From contig JAKAPT010000004.1 in NCBI GenBank assembly GCA_021806885.1, positions 1 to 49,662 on the forward strand: DNA of 49,662 nucleotides. The letters run 5' to 3'. The notes under the pieces are model-generated. The model saw nothing but the letters and a program-made list of their open reading frames with translations. It had not been told where the DNA came from and did not search any database. Position 1 is the stretch's first letter. Each line of letters starts with the position of its first letter. A program made the position numbers and the translations under genes. This stretch comes from a bacterium (GTDB lineage: Bacteria; SZUA-79; Acidulodesulfobacterales; Acidulodesulfobacteraceae). Shown here one piece after another: positions 44,596 through 49,662 of the stretch.

Positions 44596-44630
44596 CTTAA
44601 ACTTACCCTTAGATTAAGGGATCTTACTTC

Positions 44631-45530
44631 ATGCCCATTGACCGGGGAATTAATTTCGGGATCAATACCGATTCTTTTTTCGAAATCGGCTTTGGGCTTA
44701 TACGAAGTAAAAACGTCGATCTACTTACTGAAAGGGCCGGATATTACTTCAACCTGTTAAATCGTTATGGAATAGATATAAATAATATTGAAATTAATAC
44801 CGAGATAGAACAGCTCTCCCCCGGATTTCTGGACAGGGTTATTTTTCCGCTATTCCGTTCATATGGGGTTAAATCCGCCTCGATTCATGCGCCCTACATC
44901 CAGCTTAATCCCGCAAGCCCGCTCGAGGGATACAGGAAATTTTCCTCTGACGCGATGATAAAGACAATGAAAGCCGCAGGCGGAATTGACGTAAACAGGT
45001 TTGTTATACATCTAACGTCAAGTTTTGAGGATTCGATACCCTCCCTTTCAATACCGGAAGACGACAAAAAAGCCCTCGAAAGGATTGCTGTTTCCCAGGC
45101 AAGAAAAAGCCTTGACGAAATACTTAAAAAAACCGGTGTGGAACCTGAAAGGCTCGCACTGGAAAATCTCGAGGTTTTTCCCTTCGAGATGATTTACCCT
45201 CTTGTATCGGAATTCGGGATTTCCATATGCTTCGATATGGGACACTGGGGATTAAACGGGTTCGCCCCTCAAGCCTTCATGGAAAGATTTTCTCCCGTTA
45301 GCGAGATTCATATACAGGATATGTCGGAGGAAAGGCGGGGCCTTCGGACAACCATAAGAAAGGAGCATCTTCCGCTTGGAACGGGAATATTGAAGGTAGT
45401 TGAATTTTTTAACTATCTCGGGGAAAAATTTAATAGCGAAGACCCCCTGTCTTTAATCCTCGAAAACAGGTCGCTTCCGGACCTTGTAAAATCTCTTGAT
45501 TTCCTTAAAGAAAAAGGATTCCTTTCATAA
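44631..45530 (+). CDS. Sugar phosphate isomerase/epimerase-like TIM-barrel protein, possibly CbiR-type
   Basis: 299-aa protein of the xylose-isomerase/AP endonuclease 2 fold. Metal-site-like stretches are IEINTEIEQLSP, SIHAPYIQLN, FVIHLTSSFED, LALENLEVFP, ICFDMGHWGLNG, EIHIQDMS and KEHLPLGTGIL. The last three recall cobamide-remodelling phosphodiesterases of the CbiR type, but general sugar-phosphate epimerases share them. No cobamide genes are adjacent. It starts 35 bases after the Rrf2 stop and is followed 6 bases later by an MFS gene, so it may form a small operon with those. Exact substrate unknown. Confidence 0.72.
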   Translation: MPIDRGINFGINTDSFFEIGFGLIRSKNVDLLTERAGYYFNLLNRYGIDINNIEINTEIEQLSPGFLDRVIFPLFRSYGVKSASIHAPYIQLNPASPLEGYRKFSSDAMIKTMKAAGGIDVNRFVIHLTSSFEDSIPSLSIPEDDKKALERIAVSQARKSLDEILKKTGVEPERLALENLEVFPFEMIYPLVSEFGISICFDMGHWGLNGFAPQAFMERFSPVSEIHIQDMSEERRGLRTTIRKEHLPLGTGILKVVEFFNYLGEKFNSEDPLSLILENRSLPDLVKSLDFLKEKGFLS

Positions 45531-45536
45531 AATTAA

Positions 45537-46766
45537 ATGGAGAAAGTAATCGGAAAACCGGCGTTTAAGCCCTTGATTCTTTCTTCCGCCGGAATGTTCC
45601 TGGACGGATATTCGCTTACGATTATCGCGTTCGCCATAATCCTTATAAACCCATATTTTCATCTTTCCGCTTTAGGATCCGGCCTTGTGATAGGCTCCGT
45701 GGTGATAGGAAGCATTTTCGGGGCAATACTTATAGGATACACGGGAGACCTGTTTGGAAGGAGATGGGTATATGTCGCCAATATGGCGGTTTTTGCCGTT
45801 TCCGGGTTTATTTCGGCCGTCTCGTTGAATTTCTGGATGCTGTTCGTTTCCCGTTTAATCATGGGTGTCGCGGTGGGAGCGGATTACCCTTTGTCCAATT
45901 CGTATATAGCCGAGATTGCGCCGCGCGAGTACCGAGGGAAATACCTTGCGTTTGCCGGCGTCTCGTTCGGGATAGGCTCGCTTTTTTCAGCTTTGGTCTC
46001 CGCGGCCCTTTTTCCGTTCGGCCCCGAAATGTGGCGGATTATGCTTGGGATAGGAATAGCCCCCGCATTTATAGTAATGTATTTAAGGACAACCCTCCCC
46101 GAATCGCAAATGTGGTTAACCGCGAGGAAAAATAAAGTCCCTGAAGAAAATATAATATCATCGGTGAACAGGATTTATTTTAAGGGGATGTTTTCAAGGG
46201 AACACCTTAAAAACACTATGCTTTATTCCATCATCTGGTTTTTATACGATATAGGGGCATACGGCGTCGGGCTTTTGATTCCTATGATTTTTAATCAGAC
46301 AAAGGCGATATCCAATGTGGAAAATGCTTTAATAACATCGCTTATTCTTTTTGCCGGCCTTTTGAGCTCATGGGGAGGGCTACTGAATATCGATAGAATC
46401 GGAAGGAAAGGAATGCAGATTATTGGTCTTGCGGGAATGGGCGCGTCCCTTTTCTTTATTCCGCATTTTTATTTTAATATAGAGGGTATAATTATTTTGA
46501 TATTTTTTGCAGAGATTTTTAACTCCCTTGCCTCTCTAACCGTGGGTATATTTCCGGCAGAGCTTTCGCACACCTCTTTCAGGTCCTCGGCCTACGGTTT
46601 TTCAGCCATGATGGGCAAAATCGGCGCCATATGCGGAGTCTTGCTCATGGCATTTTTTGTAAAGGAAAATAAAAATTACGGGTTTTATATAATGTCGTTA
46701 ATCCTTTCTATCGGCTTTATCCTGTCTTTTTTCCTTCCCGAGACAAAAGACAGAGTTCTTAATTAA
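45537..46766 (+). CDS. MFS transporter, sugar/organic-acid porter-like
   Basis: 409-aa, twelve-helix permease. The first half carries the MFS signature GYTGDLFGRRWVYVAN between helices 2 and 3 and MGVAVGADYPLSNSYIAEIAPREYRGKYLAF in helix 4 and its loop, as in the metabolite:H+ symporter and sugar porter families; the second half has the repeat NIDRIGRKGMQI and ends with PETKDRVLN, a typical sugar-porter-like tail. It starts 6 bases after the TIM-barrel gene and ends 2 bases before the glycosylase gene. The substrate is not predictable. Confidence 0.85.
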   Translation: MEKVIGKPAFKPLILSSAGMFLDGYSLTIIAFAIILINPYFHLSALGSGLVIGSVVIGSIFGAILIGYTGDLFGRRWVYVANMAVFAVSGFISAVSLNFWMLFVSRLIMGVAVGADYPLSNSYIAEIAPREYRGKYLAFAGVSFGIGSLFSALVSAALFPFGPEMWRIMLGIGIAPAFIVMYLRTTLPESQMWLTARKNKVPEENIISSVNRIYFKGMFSREHLKNTMLYSIIWFLYDIGAYGVGLLIPMIFNQTKAISNVENALITSLILFAGLLSSWGGLLNIDRIGRKGMQIIGLAGMGASLFFIPHFYFNIEGIIILIFFAEIFNSLASLTVGIFPAELSHTSFRSSAYGFSAMMGKIGAICGVLLMAFFVKENKNYGFYIMSLILSIGFILSFFLPETKDRVLN

Positions 46767-46768
46767 AG

Positions 46769-47359
46769 ATGGAATTTAAAATCCTGTCCCCGTCATTTTT
46801 TAAAAGGAAAAATACCGGATTAATAGCAAGGCAGCTGCTCGGAAAAATTTTATGGACGAATATCAGGGGGAAACTGACCGGAGGGATTATTGTCGAAACC
46901 GAGGCCTATCTCGGCGTAGAGGACAGGGCGTGCCATGCTTACGGGGGGCTTAAGTCAAAAAGAAACGAAGCGCTTTACATGGAGGGCGGGACGGCTTACG
47001 TCCACATTTGCTACGGGATCCATACCATGTTCAATATTTCCACCGGCGTTAAAGGGGTGCCGCATGGGGTCCTTATACGAGGAATAAAGCCGGTTTACGG
47101 GACAGAAATTATGGAGAAAAGAAGGGGTACGAAAATACACCTTGCCGTCGGCCCCGGCAATCTCACAAAGGCCTTAGGGATAAAAATGAGACATAATAAA
47201 ACCAGGTTAAATTCTTTAAAAAATCATGGCCCGGAAATATTTATTACTTACGGTGGATTTAGGGTTTGCTATGAAAATATAATTATAACCCCAAGGGTCG
47301 GGATAGGCTATGCCGGGGAGTGGGCAAAAAAGCCATTGCGGTTTATGCTCAAAACCTAA
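46769..47359 (+). CDS. 3-methyladenine DNA glycosylase (AAG/MPG family)
   Basis: Removes alkylated purines from DNA in base-excision repair. The catalytic region is GGIIVETEAYLGVEDRACHAYGG, with the glutamate in VETEAY; GGTAYVHICYGIHTMFNIST, HGVLIRGIKPV, LAVGPGNLTKALGI and the late RVGIGYAGEWAKKPLRF are conserved through the family. The 196-aa length is normal. The ATG lies 2 bases after the MFS stop, so it is probably the last gene of that unit, although the functional link is unclear. Confidence 0.93.
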   Translation: MEFKILSPSFFKRKNTGLIARQLLGKILWTNIRGKLTGGIIVETEAYLGVEDRACHAYGGLKSKRNEALYMEGGTAYVHICYGIHTMFNISTGVKGVPHGVLIRGIKPVYGTEIMEKRRGTKIHLAVGPGNLTKALGIKMRHNKTRLNSLKNHGPEIFITYGGFRVCYENIIITPRVGIGYAGEWAKKPLRFMLKT

Positions 47360-47490
47360 AATTGTAATAATAATTTAACGTAGCTGTAATAAAATTGTAA
47401 TATTCCTGTGGTAAAATTAATGTATGGGTCAACCTTTTACCGGTAGAAAAAGGGATTGCAAATTCAATATAAAGTTTAATTTCAGAAATC

Positions 47491-48198
47491 ATGACATATT
47501 CAAAAGCCGATACCCATATACATACAAGTTACAGCGACGGAAACAACTCCCCCGAAGATATTGTTAGGGCCGCGTCCGGAAAAATGGACGTCATAGCGAT
47601 AACGGACCACAACAGGATGAAGGGCGCCCTGAAGGCAAGGGATTTCGCCGTTAAAAACCCGCATCTCGGCGTAGAGGTTATAATAGGCGAGGAGATATCC
47701 ACCAAGAACGGGCATGTCGTTGGCCTTTTCCTCGATAAAAAAATCATTCCTGGAAAAACAGCCCGGGAAACAATAGACGAAATACATGCACAGGGCGGCA
47801 TCGCGGTGGCCCCCCATCCCCATTACATTTTCTCTTACGTTCAGAAGGGCTATAAGCCAATCAGGAAGCTTTTAAAGGAGCTCGATTTTGATGCCGTTGA
47901 GGCTATTAATAATTCAGGCACTTTCTCAATGGTTTATAACGCCATAACCTGCCTTGCAAATGTCTCGATAGGGCTTCCACAGCTCGGGACAAGCGATGCC
48001 CATTCCCTGGAGTTTATAGGAAAGGGCTTTACCGGTTTTTTTGGAAAAACCGCGCAGGATTTGAGAAACCAGATGAAAGAAAGAAAGACCACCGCCCATT
48101 TCAGTCATTATTCCCTTCCCGAGATGAAGCTCAACATCTTTCAATCCGTGAAATCCCTGTACCTGTATTTTTTCCCCGGGCAAAAGGATATAGCCTGA
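47491..48198 (+). CDS. PHP domain metal-dependent phosphoesterase
   Basis: 235-aa PHP-domain hydrolase. Metal-binding motifs are ADTHIHTSYSDGNNSPEDIV, AITDHNRMKGALKA, IIGEEIST, VAPHPHYIF and GTSDAHSLEFIGKGFTGF. Members include histidinol phosphatase-like enzymes and RNase AM/TrpH-like 5'-3' exoribonucleases; the short single-domain form and sequence here do not fix the substrate. It stands alone after a 131-base AT-rich gap containing repeated GTAATA motifs. Confidence 0.88.
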   Translation: MTYSKADTHIHTSYSDGNNSPEDIVRAASGKMDVIAITDHNRMKGALKARDFAVKNPHLGVEVIIGEEISTKNGHVVGLFLDKKIIPGKTARETIDEIHAQGGIAVAPHPHYIFSYVQKGYKPIRKLLKELDFDAVEAINNSGTFSMVYNAITCLANVSIGLPQLGTSDAHSLEFIGKGFTGFFGKTAQDLRNQMKERKTTAHFSHYSLPEMKLNIFQSVKSLYLYFFPGQKDIA

Positions 48199-48222
48199 TT
48201 TCTGCCATAAATCTAATATTTG

Positions 48223-48251
48223 TTGAAACGGAAAAATAAAAGTTATACAAT
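48223..48251 (+). promoter_or_regulatory. Predicted promoter of the cytochrome c gene
   Basis: TTGAAA (48223-48228), 17-base spacer, then TACAAT (48246-48251), about 70 bases upstream of the ATG. A ribosome site AAAAGGGGG lies just before the start codon. Confidence 0.5.
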
Positions 48252-48319
48252 AAAAGCAGGGAATAATTTTACCCATATTCAGTTAGTATTATTTATTAAA
48301 ACAAAAGGGGGTATCTTTT

Positions 48320-48652
48320 ATGAAAAAAGTTTTAATGATGCTGGCAGTTGTGCTGGCGTTTACAGCCTTAAACGCAACCATTAGCTTTGCGGCTTCGGGT
48401 GGGTCACTGTTTTCCAGCGAAGGCTGTATCGGTTGCCATACAATAAACGGCACAGGCGGAAGCGTCGGTCCAGACCTTTCTCACGAGGGCGGCAAAAGAA
48501 GCCTTGGCTGGATTAAAACGCAGATAAGCGATCCGGCTTCTCATTTCGCGCCCGGTTCCTCGGACGGGAGTTATGCGGCGATAATGCCAGCCACTTCGAT
48601 GTCCTCAGGAGAACTCAACGCGCTTGCGTCTTACATCGAGTCTTTGAAGTAA
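48320..48652 (+). CDS. Secreted monoheme c-type cytochrome
   Basis: 110-aa precursor with a clear signal peptide (MKKVLMMLAVVLAFTAL, likely cleavage after SFA) and one heme c site, CIGCH (C36, C39, H40). GPDLSHEGGKR follows, and the distal ligand is probably M89 in AAIMPATSMS, near a terminal amphipathic helix LNALASYIESLK; this is the class I cytochrome c pattern. AAAAGGGGG precedes the ATG. It is monocistronic, bounded by its own promoter and a strong terminator. Partner oxidase or donor is unknown; cytochrome bd does not use cytochrome c. Confidence 0.93.
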   Translation: MKKVLMMLAVVLAFTALNATISFAASGGSLFSSEGCIGCHTINGTGGSVGPDLSHEGGKRSLGWIKTQISDPASHFAPGSSDGSYAAIMPATSMSSGELNALASYIESLK

Positions 48653-48680
48653 ACAATATTCATTCCATTTTTTTATGAAT

Positions 48681-48714
48681 AAAAAGGAACGGAAATAAAT
48701 TCCGTTCCTTTTTT
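48681..48714. terminator. Strong intrinsic terminator after the cytochrome c gene
   Basis: AAAAAGGAACGGAA (48681-48694), loop ATAAA, then TTCCGTTCC and TTTTTT. The GC core is a perfect 9-bp stem with an A-tract and T-tract on the two sides, so it can act in both orientations. Confidence 0.85.
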
Positions 48715-48823
48715 ATTTCCGTCCTTTTTTCTTAATTCTCCTTCTACTTCTTTTCTTTATTTAAATAGCGAATCAGGTTTGCCAGGCCCCGGTTTATTTT
48801 TGTTAACGTGGTATAATTTAACA

Positions 48824-49525
48824 ATGGAAAATAAATTGGAAAATGAAGCGGATTCTTTTTCCGGCAGGGAAATCTCGATAGGGATAGCCGGAAAAAAGCA
48901 AAATATTTACGGCAATCTTAACATCCCAAAAGGCGCGAGAGCCGTGGTTGTATTTGCTCATGGCAGCGGCAGCAGCAGGTTCAGCCCAAGAAACCGCTAC
49001 GTGGCAAATGTATTGAATAAAAATGGCCTTGGAACGCTCCTTTTCGACCTTCTTACGGAAGAGGAAGAGAAGATAGATGCCTATAGCGCCGAGTATCGTT
49101 TTAACATAGGGCTTCTTTCGGCGAGGCTCGTCATCGTAACGGACTGGCTCGTTAAAAATCCTTCCGCTAAAGACATGAAGATAGGTTACTTCGGCTCAAG
49201 CACGGGCGCCGCCGCGGCCCTTGAGGCGGCTGCCGAACAACCCGGGAGGATATACGCGGTTGTCTCAAGGGGAGGCCGCCCCGATCTTGCGATGGAAAGC
49301 CTGCCTGCCGTCAAGGCTCCGACCCTTTTAATTGTGGGGGGCGAGGATTTCCAGGTTATAGAAATGAACGAGGCCGCCTTCAAGAACCTCTCGGCCAAAA
49401 AAAAGCTCGAAATCGTGCCCGGCGCCACCCACTTATTCGAAGAACCCGGGGCGCTCAAAAAAGTTGCCTCTCTCGCCGCAAGCTGGTTTATAAAAAATTT
49501 GCCTCCCAGTGAAAATGCGAAATAA
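48824..49525 (+). CDS. Alpha/beta hydrolase (dienelactone hydrolase-like)
   Basis: 233 aa from the ATG at 48824; the track's upstream start adds 15 residues encoded across a promoter-like region. The fold is shown by VVVFAHGSGSSRFSPRNRYVA (oxyanion region), the nucleophile serine in GYFGSSTGAAAALEAA, the acid in LLIVGGEDFQV and the histidine in PGATHLFEEPGAL. Similar proteins occur in acid and anaerobe genomes and are sometimes fused to a phosphoribosyltransferase domain, which is absent here. TATAAT ends 7 bases before the ATG, and no Shine-Dalgarno is seen. Substrate unknown. Confidence 0.85.
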   Translation: MENKLENEADSFSGREISIGIAGKKQNIYGNLNIPKGARAVVVFAHGSGSSRFSPRNRYVANVLNKNGLGTLLFDLLTEEEEKIDAYSAEYRFNIGLLSARLVIVTDWLVKNPSAKDMKIGYFGSSTGAAAALEAAAEQPGRIYAVVSRGGRPDLAMESLPAVKAPTLLIVGGEDFQVIEMNEAAFKNLSAKKKLEIVPGATHLFEEPGALKKVASLAASWFIKNLPPSENAK

Positions 49526-49662
49526 AAAATAAACAGTAAAAAAGGCCGGATTTATGACACCCCCCAAAAAATAATTTGACGTATATCTTTAAATATAATA
49601 TTAATTCAATATAGTTGTTTTAATAAATAAATAATTAGCGCTCTAAACCGTACCGAGATCGG

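Noticed and set aside
47358-47402. Repeated AAATTGTAATA and GTAATA words before the PHP gene
   Set aside because: Short, AT-rich and irregularly spaced; chance is sufficient and no iteron or attachment-site structure is evident.
47432-47455. Imperfect palindrome around ACCGGT upstream of the PHP gene
   Set aside because: Arms are imperfect A/T runs with a mismatch and no clear promoter or T-tract context.
49576-49599. TTGACG and TATAAT near the right edge
   Set aside because: The spacer is only 12 bases, too short for a sigma-70 promoter; the remaining 137 bases after the hydrolase gene show no supported gene.

Overview
This is a dense, housekeeping-rich bacterial chromosome segment, AT-leaning by eye (roughly 40% GC) with short intergenic gaps. 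No gap reaches 300 bases; the largest is 41298-41550. I see no tRNA, rRNA, CRISPR array, intact insertion sequence or phage module. The gene content suggests a Gram-negative, anaerobic to microaerophilic bacterium of deltaproteobacterial type: four-subunit 2-oxoglutarate:ferredoxin oxidoreductase, class I two-subunit fumarase, siroheme-dependent (AHB) heme synthesis, cytochrome bd oxidase, TatA, and a class A PBP paired with a periplasmic binding-fold protein. A relative of the acid-mine Candidatus Acidulodesulfobacterales would fit (bd oxidase, mercuric reductase, AHB heme pathway), but that placement is inference only.

Layout. 1-3.4 kb: the 3' end of dnaN followed directly by gyrB (no recF between), with convergent tatA. 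3.4-4.4 kb: queE and a small four-helix membrane protein. 4.5-12.1 kb (minus strand): one long TCA-type transcription unit read fumA, fumB, sucC, sucD, korD, korA, korB, korC, ndk, nth, with a recognisable promoter upstream of fumA. 12.2-14.5 kb: a zinc-type CDF exporter and an MFS transporter. 14.4-16.6 kb (minus): proC, yggS, maf. proC carries an in-frame TAA 18 codons before the normal family end. 16.7-18.2 kb: an orphan merA behind a perfect palindrome. 18.2-21.5 kb (minus): a strongly diverged dprA and topA, the latter with an exact 88-bp internal repeat encoding a duplicated zinc finger. 21.6-27.6 kb: an LpoA-like periplasmic protein, PBP1A and gyrA.

27.6-37.6 kb: gpsA, an OsmC protein, an AMMECR1 protein, then a tetrapyrrole cluster: precorrin-2 dehydrogenase, hemX-like, hemA, hemC, cobA-hemD fusion, ahbC, ahbD. 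Together these run from glutamyl-tRNA to heme b via siroheme, except that hemB and the siroheme decarboxylase ahbA/ahbB are not in the window. 37.6-40.7 kb: an RDD membrane protein and polA. 40.8-44.6 kb: an orphan P1B-ATPase nucleotide-binding-domain-like protein, cydAB, and an Rrf2 regulator with an IscR-like cysteine set. The bd oxidase is an obvious consumer of the heme made by the cluster just upstream. 44.6-49.5 kb: a TIM-barrel epimerase/CbiR-like protein, an MFS transporter, 3-methyladenine glycosylase, a PHP phosphoesterase, a secreted monoheme cytochrome c and an alpha/beta hydrolase.

The observations most worth a second look are the interrupted proC, the orphan P-type ATPase N-domain with its own promoter and palindrome, the exact repeat inside topA, the degenerate DprA, the LpoA-like/PBP1A pair, and palindromes that sit at promoter positions upstream of merA, the orphan N-domain gene and the Rrf2 gene.
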